Positions 40,201 through 49,149 of a DNA stretch of 64,000 nt are shown piece after piece. The notes under the pieces were generated by a model. That model was given only the letters and a program-made list of their open reading frames with translations, made no database searches and was not told the DNA's origin. Position 1 is the first letter of the stretch. Each line of letters starts with the position of its first letter. A program made the translations under genes and the position numbers. This DNA comes from Verrucomicrobiota bacterium (lineage in GTDB: Bacteria; Verrucomicrobiota; Verrucomicrobiia; Limisphaerales; J093): assembly GCA_016716505.1 (NCBI GenBank), contig JADJWF010000002.1:1-64000 (forward strand), in the 5' to 3' direction.

Positions 40201-40708
40201 TGTCCGTGCGCTCCGACGTGGTGCTGATGCCCAGCATGTGCTCTCCGGCCGTCAGTTGCAGGAACGCCACCACCTCGACCGCGAACTTGTCGGTGTGCGC
40301 ACCAAACCCGGGCACGCCCGGAAAAAGCTGAGAGTTAAAAAATGCGAGTGGGTTGCCCTCGAGATCCGTGATCTCCACATCGTCACCGTTGATCTCGAAG
40401 TTCACGGTGGAAACGACGTAGGCTCCGCCGGCTTCCGGTCCGGGGACGGCCTCGTTGGGAATCAGCGCGCCACTGGCGTCCGTCAGCGTTCCGTTGATCT
40501 GTTTGCGCGCGCGAATGGCGTTGTTCGCCACCACGGCATCCGCGGGCGCCTGAGCCACGCGCACTGTAAAGCCGCGGGTCGTGGAGGAGCCGAGCGGCAG
40601 CGCGGCCGACGCCGGCAGGTCAACCGTGGCCGCAGCGCCCTGCAGGGCGAACAGCAGAATACTGGTGGCGACCCAGCCACCGGCAAGACGAGGGGGAGTG
40701 AGTTTCAT
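37241..40708 (-). CDS. Large secreted protein with three LamG-type repeats
   Basis: 1,155 residues. Signal peptide at the start (GGWVATSILLFALQGAAA). Residues about 30-375 contain a region like DUF1573/PA14-type surface proteins (GVPGFGAHTDKFAVEVVAFL, PVAGLYPFRILYWQTG). Residues about 376-1085 are three tandem copies of a 237-residue unit with concanavalin-like LamG features (FTAGEWHRVVAAYDM, KYVDGI, PTAILFADGD). The last 65 residues form a short beta domain (SVTISWDASEPFVLEVKQRL), as often seen at the C-end of verrucomicrobial exported proteins. Likely binds carbohydrate or mediates surface contact. The family name is not certain. Confidence 0.75.
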   Translation of the reverse strand: MKLTPPRLAGGWVATSILLFALQGAAATVDLPASAALPLGSSTTRGFTVRVAQAPADAVVANNAIRARKQINGTLTDASGALIPNEAVPGPEAGGAYVVSTVNFEINGDDVEITDLEGNPLAFFNSQLFPGVPGFGAHTDKFAVEVVAFLQLTAGEHMLGISTTSERTDINDDDAYQVFVATNPRDFFGLKVAEYERIAPGFQNKWRNENRFTVRAPVAGLYPFRILYWQTGSGGSLNLYTISSNGDRVLVNDPILPGALVAFADTTVAAARGPYVADAEPAAGSEGNSASAPIEALIVDGATTVATTDVSLFLNDVKVTPQSVVKTGGQIKVSYAPNASRPDRNNTVRLEFKDSAGVTTIATWSFGIVVTGGSATQVAGQWDFDDGDLRATVGQPLQYFDGPAGLTAAGTRFGTTADLGVAPIGGQVARVMEVPGDVRREIGYIMTHGIAPNGGGTRVNQYTLIMDVLVDTSGPGAASLWQVSSPGNTDDGDLFWQGNNFGQGAGGYNGRGTFTAGEWHRVVAAYDMAANPPVVTKYVDGIKQDDWTANQGLDNPRRALLPTAILFADGDQDERRKMWVNSIQIRSGKLSDAEAAWLGGPSAAGIPRNLPAVQVAGQWNFEFGDLGANIGKPLAYLDGPGGLTQTGTRFGTTADLGIEGIGGQPAPVMEVPGDLDRNIGYIMTHGIAPNGGGTRVNQYTLIMDILVDTSGPGAASLWQVSSPGNTDDGDLFWQGNNFGQGAGGYNGRGTFTAGEWHRVVAAYDMAANPPVVTKYVDGIKQDDWTANQGLDNPRRALLPTAILFADGDQDERRKMWVSSVQIRPNKISDAEAAWLGGPSAAGIPIELPKSTVTGQWDFEFGDLGATIGAPLTYLDGPGGLTQTGTQFGTTTDLGVPDIGGQAARVMRVPGDLDRNIGYVMDHRIKPNGGGTRVNQYTLILDILVDTSGPGAASLWQVSSLNNTDDGDLFWQGNNFGQGAGGYNGTGAFTAGEWHRVVAAYDMAANPPVVVKYVDGIFQDNWTANQGLDNPRRALQPTAILFADGDQDERRVMWVNAVQIREGRLSNAEIEALGGPSAAGIPIVIEGVAPPAEPPTLRIVKNQNGSVTISWDASEPFVLEVKQRLTDPTWAPVPGVTGNSVTITPSLATSFYRLRQ
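37448..39580 (-). repeat. Three tandem 711-bp repeats
   Basis: Unit edges on the plus strand are about 37448-38158, 38159-38869 and 38870-39580. The period is exactly 711 bases (237 codons), shown by the shared GGCGGATTCG at 37689, 38400 and 39111. The middle and right-hand units are nearly identical over long stretches (about 38270-38680 against 38981-39391), while the left-hand one differs more. Recent duplication or gene conversion is likely. Confidence 0.92.
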
Positions 40709-40872
40709 GGAGGTTTAGAATGCCCGAGAATGGCCGCGGAGGTCACTGCCTTCGTCGCGGGCCACCGCGACCTGGGGAAACTGGCGTAATGTTTTCCGCA
40801 GCATTAATAGCCCTAAGTAACATCATCTCCCGATGAGCGCCAAGAAGAATTGACGGAAACCCTCGGCGATCT

Positions 40873-41730
40873 TCACCGAAATTGAGGGTGCGCCAGCAGC
40901 CGCTCCCAGGAGTCATCGCTCAACCCTGCCTGCCGATAAACCGCTTCCCGCAGCGGTTCGGCGGAGTTTGAGCGTCGAGCCCGCGCCAGCCAGCGGCGGT
41001 CCAGGGGTTCTTCGATCAAACTGGCCAGGTTGGCCGCAAGGGTTGTCTCCTCCTTTTCCCCGGTCGCATGGCCCGAACCGACGAAGAATCCCGCCAGCAA
41101 CAGTGTCACGCGAAGCATGGTGCTGCGCGAATAGGTCGCCAGCGCGCAGGGCCGGCTGGCATCGAGCAGGCCGAATAACCGGGTGAACAACGGCAAAGTC
41201 CACATCGCCGGATTCTTCGCTGGCGAGAACGCGTCGAAGAGGATCGCGTCCGGACAAGGCAGGCGGGTTGCCGCCGGGCTGGAAATCAGCGCGGGGAAAT
41301 CGTCCCGGTGGACTTCCCAATGGACCGGCCGGCCGCCATCGCAAAAGGCCGTGCAGGGCACGCGCAACAGTTCTTCGAGGATGCACTCGTAGCCGTCGAG
41401 GTACCCCAGCTCGCGCGCGTGGGCGACCGCGAACCGTAGCGGCGCCAGCGTATGATCGAAACTCACCATCCGCAGCGGTCGCCGCACCGACCGGGTGTGA
41501 CGCAGAACTGTAATCGCGTTGGCCGCCGCCCCGAGTCCCACATCCCAGACCACAAACTCGCCCGGGTGTGCCCGGACCCGTTCCAGGAGCCGAAGCTGAC
41601 GGACATACAGGGCCTCCGCTTCGGCGACGGGACCAATGACCGGATGAAAGGTCTCGTCTTCAGCCAGCGAATGCACACTGAAGGCGCCACACGCCAGCTT
41701 GACCAACCGGTAACCGCACACGCCATCCAC
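40873..41730 (-). CDS. MnmC-type SAM methyltransferase domain protein
   Basis: 285 residues resembling the methyltransferase half of MnmC, which methylates the aminomethyl group of modified uridine 34 in tRNA. Features: SVHSLAEDETFHPVIGPVAE at the start, the SAM loop VWDVGLGAAANAI, and the DAFSPAKNPAMW motif typical of this group. The FAD oxidase half of MnmC is absent, as in many stand-alone members. A gap of 142 bases separates it from the next gene downstream of its 5' end. The LamG gene lies beyond its stop. Confidence 0.8.
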   Translation of the reverse strand: MDGVCGYRLVKLACGAFSVHSLAEDETFHPVIGPVAEAEALYVRQLRLLERVRAHPGEFVVWDVGLGAAANAITVLRHTRSVRRPLRMVSFDHTLAPLRFAVAHARELGYLDGYECILEELLRVPCTAFCDGGRPVHWEVHRDDFPALISSPAATRLPCPDAILFDAFSPAKNPAMWTLPLFTRLFGLLDASRPCALATYSRSTMLRVTLLLAGFFVGSGHATGEKEETTLAANLASLIEEPLDRRWLARARRSNSAEPLREAVYRQAGLSDDSWERLLAHPQFR

Positions 41731-41858
41731 AGCGGGATTTAAGCACCGAATCCCGGGCGGGCGAATCGCGGGCCCGACCGCTGTCTGACGTCACCAGCCA
41801 ACCCGGATCGCCACGGTGAACCTCCTGATTGTCGCCAGATCGGTCGGCCGGCGGCCCG

Positions 41859-42935
41859 TCATTTCAATTCCACCCATTGTCGCGACGCCGCGGATTGGAG
41901 CGCGGCATCCATCACCGCCTGCGTCCGCGCGCCGTCATGAAACGTCACGGCACATGGGCGTTGTTCACGGATGGCGTTGATGAACTCGATCGCCTGGTCG
42001 TAGCGGAAGGTGACCAGCGGATCGCCGACAGCAGGATCCCGGGGCGAACCGGGCCAAACCCAGAACTCACGCGGCACGGCCAGCGGCGCCAATCCCGGCC
42101 CGCCCCGCCGGCCCGCCCGCAGTTCATTCCACTTGCCGGTGGTGAATTCGAAGCTGCCCTCGCTGCCGTTGATCTCGACATAGTCCAGACTGCGCCAGGA
42201 CTCGTTGCGACCGCTCGCCAGCTTCGAACTTTCCAGCACGCCGGTGGCTCCGCTGGCGAATTCAGCGAGCAGGACCACCCAGTCGTCCGTGTCGTTGGGC
42301 GCGCCGTCACGCACCGGCGTCAGGGTCTTCAGGTCGGCCACCAGCCGCTTCATCGGACCCACGAGTTGAAGCGCGAAATCAATGCGGTGGCTGAGCATGT
42401 CGCCGAGTTCGCCCGAGCCGGCCAGATGCCGTTGCTGCCGCCAGCCCAGATTCCGAGTTCCCCAGTCCTGCAGCCGGCAGGAGCGATAGTGGTAGGGTTC
42501 GCCGAGGTCGCCGCGACTGACCAAGTGGCGAAGGTAGCGCATCGCGGGCACAAACTGGTACGTGAACGCCGTCATGTGTCGCACGCCGGCCTGCTCGGCG
42601 GCCTCGGCCATTGCCCGGGCATCGGCCGCATTGAGCGCCAGCGGCTTTTCGCAGAGCACGTGTTTCCCCGACTGCGCGGCGGCGATGGCAATCGGCGGAT
42701 GCAGGAAGTTGGGCGTGGCGATGATGACCGCGTGGACGTCGTCCCGCGAAATGATGTCCTCCCAACGGGTCGAGGTGACGGCGGCGCCGGTGTGCTGACG
42801 GGCCTGCTCCAACGTCGCCGGGTTGGCGTCGCACAGCGCGTGCACCTTCACCTCGCGGCACAAGGCCAGCCCGGGCAGGTGGTTTTGGAGGGTGATTCCG
42901 CCACATCCGATGACGGCGACGTTCAGGTTGCTCAT
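41859..42935 (-). CDS. Gfo/Idh/MocA-family oxidoreductase, cytosolic
   Basis: 358 residues without a signal peptide. Rossmann motif AVIGCGGITLQNHLPGL at the start, then the conserved HVLCEKPLALN motif and the C-terminal domain with GDMLSHRIDFALQLVG. NAD(P)-dependent sugar or cyclitol dehydrogenase-like; the substrate is unknown. Divergent from the di-heme oxidoreductase. Confidence 0.88.
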   Translation of the reverse strand: MSNLNVAVIGCGGITLQNHLPGLALCREVKVHALCDANPATLEQARQHTGAAVTSTRWEDIISRDDVHAVIIATPNFLHPPIAIAAAQSGKHVLCEKPLALNAADARAMAEAAEQAGVRHMTAFTYQFVPAMRYLRHLVSRGDLGEPYHYRSCRLQDWGTRNLGWRQQRHLAGSGELGDMLSHRIDFALQLVGPMKRLVADLKTLTPVRDGAPNDTDDWVVLLAEFASGATGVLESSKLASGRNESWRSLDYVEINGSEGSFEFTTGKWNELRAGRRGGPGLAPLAVPREFWVWPGSPRDPAVGDPLVTFRYDQAIEFINAIREQRPCAVTFHDGARTQAVMDAALQSAASRQWVELK

Positions 42936-43108
42936 GGCGGCATAGGCTCACTGATCCCTTGCGAGCGGGCAAGCGACGACTCACTCGCCGGTTCGCCCTC
43001 GTGACCCCGGCAGCCCCGGCCCCAGAGCAATGGCCTCCTCGCGACGCGCAGTGTCCCTACGAGGGTCTTGTCGAATCCCTCAGTTTTTTGAAAGAATTCC
43101 GGTGCCCT

Positions 43109-44968
43109 ATGATGCCAACAAACACTGAACACTGCGCCAGACAACCTGATGCCACCCAAGCATCATCCCAAACTCTTGTCTCGGGTCCGCGGGTCGCCAA
43201 GTGGTACCGCTGGGTCCCGATCATCGCCGGAGCCCTCGCGCTGTCTGCAGGCCTCGCGGCCGCGGAGATTGGCCGCGAAGTGGCCATCCCGCGCCACCTG
43301 CAGGATGGCGAGGAATTTCAACTGTCAATCCCGGAACTGGTCGCGTTCGGCCAAAAGCTGTTTGCCGCGAACTGGACTTCCCAAGAAGGCGCCGGCCGGC
43401 CACTGACCAAAGGCACCGGCTCGCCGCTGTCGGACCCAACTCGGCCCCTGGTGTTCCCGCGCAATTTCAACCGCATCTCCGCGCCGGACGCCAATTCCTG
43501 CGCCGGTTGCCACGACAATCCCGTGGTGGGCGGCAACGGGGACCTGGTGGGAAATGTGTTCGTGCTGGCCCAACGGTTCGATTTCGCCACGTTCAACCTG
43601 CTGGATGCGCTCCCCACCTGTGAGACGGTGGACGAGCGCGGTCAGCACACCACCCAGCAAACGATCGGCAACTTCCGGGCCACGCCCGGCATGTTCGGAG
43701 CCGGCTATATCGAGATGCTGGCGCGACAAATGACCGCCGACTTGCAGGCCATCCGCAACCGCCTCAAACCGGGCCAGACCGCGCCGCTCGTATCCAAGGG
43801 CGTCTCCTTCGGCACGCTGACGCGCCGGGCCAACGGGACTTGGGACACCTCCAAAGTCCAGGGCCTCGCCGCCCCGAGCCTCGTTTCGGTCTCGGCGACG
43901 GCCCCGCCCAGCTTGATCCTGCGGCCATTCCATCAGGCGGGGCACGTGATTTCGCTGCGCCAGTTCTCCAACAACGCGTACAACCACCATCATGGGATTC
44001 AACCGACTGAGCGATTCGGCACCGACACCGATCAAGATGGCGATGGCTTGGCCAACGAAATGACCCGCGCCGACGTCACGGCGGTGTCGGTTTTTCAAGC
44101 CACCATGCCCGTGCCCGGCCGCGTGATTCCCCGCGACCCGGCGATCGAGGCGGCAGTCCTGAAGGGCGAGGCCAAGTTTGCCGAAATCGGCTGCGTGCGC
44201 TGTCACGTGCCCGCACTGCCCCTCGACAATTTCGGCTGGATCTACACCGAACCCAATCCCTTCAACCCCGCGGGCAACCTCCGCCCGGGCGACGCTCCCA
44301 CGTTCAGCGTGGACCTGAGCGATCCCGAGCTTCCCACGCCGCGTCTTCCCGTCAGTGCCGGCGGCGTGGTCTGGGTGCCGGCCTTCACCGACCTCAAGCT
44401 CCATGACATTACGTCGGGGCCGGACGATCCGAATCGCGAGCCGATTGACATGAACCAACCGGCAGGGACGGCCGGTTTCTTTGCCGGCAACGGTAAGTTT
44501 CTGACCCGGAAACTCTGGGGCGCTTACGGCAAACCCAACTTCTATCACCACGGCCTGTACACGACGATGCGCGAGGCCATTCTCGCCCACGCTGGCGAGG
44601 CGGAATCCGAACGCCTGGCGTTCGAGGCGCTGTCGCCCTACGAGCGGGATTGCGTGGTGGAGTTCCTGAAGACGCTCCAAGTGCTGCCGCCGGGAACGAC
44701 CAGCCTCGCGGTGGACGAGCGGGGCGAGGCGCGCATCTGGCCGCCGCTGGAGTTGCTGCATGTCGAGCGCCAGGGAGCGCAAGTCACGCTGCGCTGGACA
44801 CCCGATTCGCCGTTGAGCCCGGTACCTCGGCGCTGCCAGGTCCAGCGCAGCGAGGATCTGGCCGCGGGGCGATGGGAGAATCGCGGCGAACCGACCACCG
44901 CCACGGAGTTCACGGACACCAGCACTTCGGCCAGCGGTTTCTATCGGGTGGTGCTGGTAGAGGACTGA
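43109..44968 (+). CDS. Di-heme oxidoreductase-family protein (thiol oxidoreductase-like)
   Basis: About 619 residues from ATG 43109. An N-terminal membrane or signal helix (VPIIAGALALSAGLAAAEI) is followed by two heme c sites: CAGCH near residues 131-135 and CVRCH near 362-366. Between them is a long variable region with SVSATAPPSLI. The C-terminal 80 residues form a beta domain ending SGFYRVVLVED, similar in style to other exported proteins here. The family was named for a thiol oxidoreductase but functions vary; an electron-transfer role in the periplasm is inferred. Upstream frame to 42959 is arginine-rich and rejected as start. Confidence 0.78.
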   Translation: MMPTNTEHCARQPDATQASSQTLVSGPRVAKWYRWVPIIAGALALSAGLAAAEIGREVAIPRHLQDGEEFQLSIPELVAFGQKLFAANWTSQEGAGRPLTKGTGSPLSDPTRPLVFPRNFNRISAPDANSCAGCHDNPVVGGNGDLVGNVFVLAQRFDFATFNLLDALPTCETVDERGQHTTQQTIGNFRATPGMFGAGYIEMLARQMTADLQAIRNRLKPGQTAPLVSKGVSFGTLTRRANGTWDTSKVQGLAAPSLVSVSATAPPSLILRPFHQAGHVISLRQFSNNAYNHHHGIQPTERFGTDTDQDGDGLANEMTRADVTAVSVFQATMPVPGRVIPRDPAIEAAVLKGEAKFAEIGCVRCHVPALPLDNFGWIYTEPNPFNPAGNLRPGDAPTFSVDLSDPELPTPRLPVSAGGVVWVPAFTDLKLHDITSGPDDPNREPIDMNQPAGTAGFFAGNGKFLTRKLWGAYGKPNFYHHGLYTTMREAILAHAGEAESERLAFEALSPYERDCVVEFLKTLQVLPPGTTSLAVDERGEARIWPPLELLHVERQGAQVTLRWTPDSPLSPVPRRCQVQRSEDLAAGRWENRGEPTTATEFTDTSTSASGFYRVVLVED

Positions 44969-45046
44969 AGATCCGGCGGACACCCGGACCCAACAGCATC
45001 GGCACAGCGGCGGGGCCGAAACCACCCCACGGACGACGGCCCAGCC

Positions 45047-45871
45047 TTAGTGCGTCATCACGTAGAGGATGATGTTGATGGCCAGTGGATAGGCCTTGGG
45101 TTCGGAGAACTCGGCAAAGTAATCCGGGTTTGTGGCCTCCTCCTCCCAGCCATCGCCCAAGTCGGTGTTGTGGCAGACCAGCACCATGAGCCGGCCGGAA
45201 TCGTCGCTGATGCCCCGGTAGTGGGGGGTCTTGCCGTCCTCCGTCTCCCAGGTGATCCCCGTGCCCTGGTACCGCGTGGCGTGATAAACGTTGGGGATTT
45301 GCGGTTTCTCCCGCAGCGTGAACACCCCGCGAAAGATCGGATGATCGAGGGGCAACTCGACCGCCTCGCGCTCGGGAAAAACGCGCTTGAGCACCTCGCG
45401 ATTAAAATGGTTCCAGGGAACCTCGCCCCAGAAGTCGTCCACCAGCAGGAAGCCGCCGCTGAGCAACTGCCGCCGCAACGCTCTGACCTCGGCGTCGCTC
45501 AGAATGATCGCCGGCACGCCGCTCATGAACAGGAACGGGTAGCTGGGGAGATTCGGATCCGTCAGTTCGATCACCCTGCCTTCCGGGTGGACTCTGAGCG
45601 CCGTAAGCTGGTGCAGCCGCCACGAAAGGTTCACGTCCGCGTCCGGATAGTCCGTCCACCAGGCGTAGCTGCTGCGGTCCATGCTCGACGTGTACTTCAC
45701 CCGGGCAAAGGTGAAGGCGTCGCCCTCGAAGCCCGACGGCAACTGCCACTCCGGCACGTTGCCGCGGGTGAATTCTGGCGGACCGCGCCGCCCCCCGCGG
45801 AACTGCGCGAGCGCTCCGGCGACCAACACCGCCGCCACCCACACGAGCGTCCACTTCCCGCGCAGCTTCAT
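45047..45871 (-). CDS. DUF4159 domain protein, exported
   Basis: 274 residues from ATG 45871. N-terminal hydrophobic helix (TLVWVAAVLVAGALAQ). Conserved DUF4159 pieces: FTFARVKYTS near residue 55, LSDAEVRALRRQLLSGGFLL and DDFWGE in the middle, NTDLGDGWEEE near the end. The family function is unknown; the fold resembles glutamine-amidotransferase-like domains. Fourteen bases after the esterase gene and probably in one transcript with it and the efflux genes. Confidence 0.8.
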   Translation of the reverse strand: MKLRGKWTLVWVAAVLVAGALAQFRGGRRGPPEFTRGNVPEWQLPSGFEGDAFTFARVKYTSSMDRSSYAWWTDYPDADVNLSWRLHQLTALRVHPEGRVIELTDPNLPSYPFLFMSGVPAIILSDAEVRALRRQLLSGGFLLVDDFWGEVPWNHFNREVLKRVFPEREAVELPLDHPIFRGVFTLREKPQIPNVYHATRYQGTGITWETEDGKTPHYRGISDDSGRLMVLVCHNTDLGDGWEEEATNPDYFAEFSEPKAYPLAINIILYVMTH

Positions 45872-45885
45872 GGAGCCGTCAGCGG

Positions 45886-47034
45886 CTAACGGAATAACTG
45901 CGGCGCGAACTCGTGCAGGTACTCGCGCCACTTGTCCCAAGTGTGGGCACCATCGGTTTCGCGATAAACCACATCGAACTTGTGGCGCTTGAACATCTCG
46001 ACCGTGGCGCGAGTGGTCTCGACGAGGAAGTCGTCCTTGCCCGTCGCAAACCAGAACAACTTCAAACCCTCCTTCAGCTTCGCGTCGTCGAGGATGGCCT
46101 GATGCCGCTCCTCAAAGCCGGGGCCCTGGGGCGCCGGCGCGCCGGGGCGGGGCACGATGCCGAAGACGCCCGAACTGAACACACCGAGGTAGGCGAACTT
46201 GTGGAGGTGGGGAATGCCGATGTTCAGCGTGTGTCCGCCACCCATGGAGAGGCCGGCCAGAGCCCGCTGCGTTCGGTCGGTGTGGACCCGGTATCGCTTC
46301 TCGATGAGCGGCAGGATGTCCGCGACGAACTCCGGCTCAAACTCGCCCGAGAGTCCGGCGCCGCCCATGCGGAAGGGGCCAGTGTGGCCGTGCGGCATCA
46401 CCACCACCATCGGCTTCGCCTTTCCGGCAGCGATGAGGTTGTCGAGGATGATACCCGCCCGGCCCACGGTGCTCCACGAATTGTCCGAGTCGAAGGCGCC
46501 GTGCAGCAAATAGAACACGGGGTACTTCTCCGTCCCCGCCTCATAGCCGGGCGGCGTGTACACGTGCAGTCGGCGGAACTTCTTGAGCGTGGACGACCAG
46601 TACGTCACCTGCGCGACCGCGCCGTGCGGCACGTCGAGCGTGTCCTGCCAGTCCGCGCCCGGCACGTGAACGAGGCTCCAGGAGTTCTCGTTCGATTCGC
46701 TCGTCCGGGGGTTGCGCGGATCGAGCACCGCGACGCCATCCACGTTGAAGTGGTAGCGATAGCTGCCCGGCGGCAGCGGTCCGAGCGTCACCTCCCACAC
46801 GTTGTTCGTGCCTTTCGCCATGTCCTTGCCCTGGCCAATGCCGGGCAGGTCACTGCCCGCCAGCCTCACGGATTCGGCCTTCGGGGCAAGCACGCGGAAA
46901 GTGACCTGCCGGTCGGCCGTCACTTCCGGGGAGATTACCGGCGCGGGAACATTCGGGCGCTGGGCCACCGCCGAGGCTACGAGGGCGAGCGCTGCGAACG
47001 GCGCGAGCACGGGGGATTTCAGGGTTTTTCTCAT
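45886..47034 (-). CDS. Secreted esterase, CE1-like with N-terminal CBM48-type domain
   Basis: 382 residues. Signal peptide (SPVLAPFAALALVASAVAQ). Residues about 40-110 resemble the early-set domain before esterases (VTFRVLAPKAESVRLAGSDL, GSYRYHFNVDG). The catalytic domain has PVFYLLHGAFDSDNSW, the nucleophile elbow GLSMGG and a C-terminal DGAHTWDKWR holding the catalytic His. This matches feruloyl/acetyl esterase-type enzymes acting on plant polysaccharide esters. Start ATG 47034. Upstream gene is the ABC permease, 116 bases away. Confidence 0.86.
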   Translation of the reverse strand: MRKTLKSPVLAPFAALALVASAVAQRPNVPAPVISPEVTADRQVTFRVLAPKAESVRLAGSDLPGIGQGKDMAKGTNNVWEVTLGPLPPGSYRYHFNVDGVAVLDPRNPRTSESNENSWSLVHVPGADWQDTLDVPHGAVAQVTYWSSTLKKFRRLHVYTPPGYEAGTEKYPVFYLLHGAFDSDNSWSTVGRAGIILDNLIAAGKAKPMVVVMPHGHTGPFRMGGAGLSGEFEPEFVADILPLIEKRYRVHTDRTQRALAGLSMGGGHTLNIGIPHLHKFAYLGVFSSGVFGIVPRPGAPAPQGPGFEERHQAILDDAKLKEGLKLFWFATGKDDFLVETTRATVEMFKRHKFDVVYRETDGAHTWDKWREYLHEFAPQLFR

Positions 47035-47150
47035 GACTTTTTGAGGTTTGGCAGACGTTCCTTCGGACACGCAAATCGGTCAGGGCACGGTTTCCGGTCT
47101 GGCTGGCTCTGGCCGGCGAAACCCCGGAGATCACCGGCTGATCCTCAGCC

Positions 47151-48365
47151 TCATTCATAACGCAGGGCATCAATGGGATCGAGGTTCGCCGCCTTGAGGG
47201 CCGGGAAGAATCCGAAGACCACGCCAATCACGGCGCTGACCGAAAACGCCAGCAGAACCGAAGTGTTCGAGATCAGCGTCGGAAACCCGGCAAACTTGGT
47301 AAGCATCGGCGCCAGCCAGTAGCCTGCGGCGATCCCCAGCGCCCCGCCCACCACACTCAGCAACACGGCTTCGATGAGAAACTGCCGCAGCACATCGCGG
47401 GCGCGAGCGCCAACCGCCAGCCGGATGCCGATCTCCCGCGTCCGCTCGGTCACACTCACGAGCATGATGTTCATGATGCCAATGCCACCGACGACGAGAG
47501 AAATGCCGGCGAAGGCACCGATGAGGACGGTCATCACCCGGTTGTTCGCGTTGGCAAAATCGCTCATCTCCTGCTGGCTCCGGATGGAGAAGTCGTCCTC
47601 CTTGTCCGGCGTGATCTGGTGGAGCTGCCGCAAGATGGCCGCGATCTGGTTGGTGGCCTCGGGAATCGCCGCCGCGCTTTCCGCCGCGATGCTGAAGGCC
47701 CGGAACTTCGTGTCGCCCGTCAGCCGTTTCATGGCGCTGGTGTACGGCATCAGGATCACATCGTCCTGGTCCTGGCCGAACGCATTGGCCCCTTTTGGCG
47801 CCAGCCAGCCCACCACGGTGAACGGGGCATTCCTGATCCGGATGATCTGACCGACGGGGTCCACGCCTTCGCCGAACAACGCCGCCGCGGTTGTCTTGCC
47901 GATCAGGCATACTTTGTTGGCGCTGCGCACGTCGGCGTCGGTGAAATTCTCGCCGGACAGGAACTTCCATGAGCGGATCTCGGCGAAGTCCGCGCTGACG
48001 CCCCAGATGCCCACCGAGGTGTTCTGGTTGCCAGCAGCCACCTGGGCGGTGGCCCGCACCTCCGGGCTGACCCCCACGATCCCGGGCACCTCCCGCCGGA
48101 GCGCCTCGTAGTCGCGCTCGGTCAAGTTCGGCTGCATGCCGAAACCGCCTCGCACCCCCCCGCGCGACATGTTGCCCGAAAATACGATCAGTAGATTGTT
48201 GCCCATGCTGGCGATCTGCCGGTCCACCTCCGCCTTGGCCCCGGCCCCCATGCTCACGCCCACAATGACCGCCGAGATGCCCACGATGATCCCCAGCATG
48301 GTGAGAAAGGAGCGCAGGAGGTTTCGCCGGATGGCGCGCAGAGCGGTTTTGAGAGTGGCCCACAT
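47151..48365 (-). CDS. ABC transporter permease, MacB type
   Basis: 404 residues. N-terminal helix (NLLRSFLTMLGIIVGISAVI), a large periplasmic MacB_PCD domain, then three C-terminal helices (FAGISLVVGGIGIMNIMLVS, RTREIGIRLAVGARARDVL). In E. coli MacB the ATPase is fused to this part; here the ATPase is a separate gene four bases away. Start ATG 48365. Works with the ATPase and the periplasmic adaptor as a tripartite efflux pump or lipoprotein-type exporter. Confidence 0.9.
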   Translation of the reverse strand: MWATLKTALRAIRRNLLRSFLTMLGIIVGISAVIVGVSMGAGAKAEVDRQIASMGNNLLIVFSGNMSRGGVRGGFGMQPNLTERDYEALRREVPGIVGVSPEVRATAQVAAGNQNTSVGIWGVSADFAEIRSWKFLSGENFTDADVRSANKVCLIGKTTAAALFGEGVDPVGQIIRIRNAPFTVVGWLAPKGANAFGQDQDDVILMPYTSAMKRLTGDTKFRAFSIAAESAAAIPEATNQIAAILRQLHQITPDKEDDFSIRSQQEMSDFANANNRVMTVLIGAFAGISLVVGGIGIMNIMLVSVTERTREIGIRLAVGARARDVLRQFLIEAVLLSVVGGALGIAAGYWLAPMLTKFAGFPTLISNTSVLLAFSVSAVIGVVFGFFPALKAANLDPIDALRYE

Positions 48366-48369
48366 GGCT

Positions 48370-49131
48370 TCAGGCGAGGTGAACGGCCTTCTGTTCGGCT
48401 TCGAGTTTGGCCAGCGCCTCCGCGGCGTGCAGGCGCTGCGAGACGGGCTCGTCAGTCCGCACGAAACCGTCGCGCATGACAATCTTGCGTTTGGCGAAAT
48501 TGGCGATGTCCAGCTCGTGCGTGACCATGACGATCGTGATGCCCTGGTCGTTCAACGCCTGGAACACTCCCATGACCTCGATGCTCGTCCGCGTATCCAG
48601 GTTGCCGGTCGGTTCGTCGGCCAGCACCACGCGCGGCTGGTTCACCAGCGCGCGGGCGATCGCCACCCGCTGCTGCTGCCCGCCCGAGAGCTGGTTCGGA
48701 TAGTGATCCGCCCGATCAGCCAGTCCCACCATCTTCAACGCCTCCAGCGCCCGACGCCGCTGCTCGCGCCCCGGCACGGCCGGCCGGGAATAGAGCATGG
48801 GCAATTCCACGTTTTCCAGCGCCGAGGTGCGGGACAGGAGGTTGAACCCCTGAAACACGAAGCCCAGCTTGCGGTTGCGCAGGTCTGCCAAATCGTCGCG
48901 ATTGAGGCTGCCGACGTCCACCCCGTCGAGCAGGTAACGGCCGCTGGTCGGACGGTCCAGGCAGCCGATGGTGTTCATCATGGTGGATTTGCCCGAGCCA
49001 CTGGCGCCCATCACGGCCACGAACTCGCCCGCGTGGATCTCCAGCGATACGCCCCGCACCGCGTGGACCTCGAGCAGCCCGTTGCGGTAGGTCCGGCGGA
49101 AGTTTTCCAGCTTGATGATCGGTTCCATCAC
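48370..49131 (-). CDS. ABC transporter ATPase, MacB/LolD type
   Basis: 253 residues. Walker A GASGSGKST, Q-loop FVFQGFNLL, signature LSGGQQQRVAIARAL, Walker B VVLADEPTGNLD and the switch His in VTHELD. All motifs are intact. The C-terminal 20 residues are charged and Ala-rich. Middle gene of adaptor-ATPase-permease, 18 bases after the adaptor. Confidence 0.93.
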   Translation of the reverse strand: MMEPIIKLENFRRTYRNGLLEVHAVRGVSLEIHAGEFVAVMGASGSGKSTMMNTIGCLDRPTSGRYLLDGVDVGSLNRDDLADLRNRKLGFVFQGFNLLSRTSALENVELPMLYSRPAVPGREQRRRALEALKMVGLADRADHYPNQLSGGQQQRVAIARALVNQPRVVLADEPTGNLDTRTSIEVMGVFQALNDQGITIVMVTHELDIANFAKRKIVMRDGFVRTDEPVSQRLHAAEALAKLEAEQKAVHLA

Positions 49132-49149
49132 GGGCGAGCGACCGGTCCT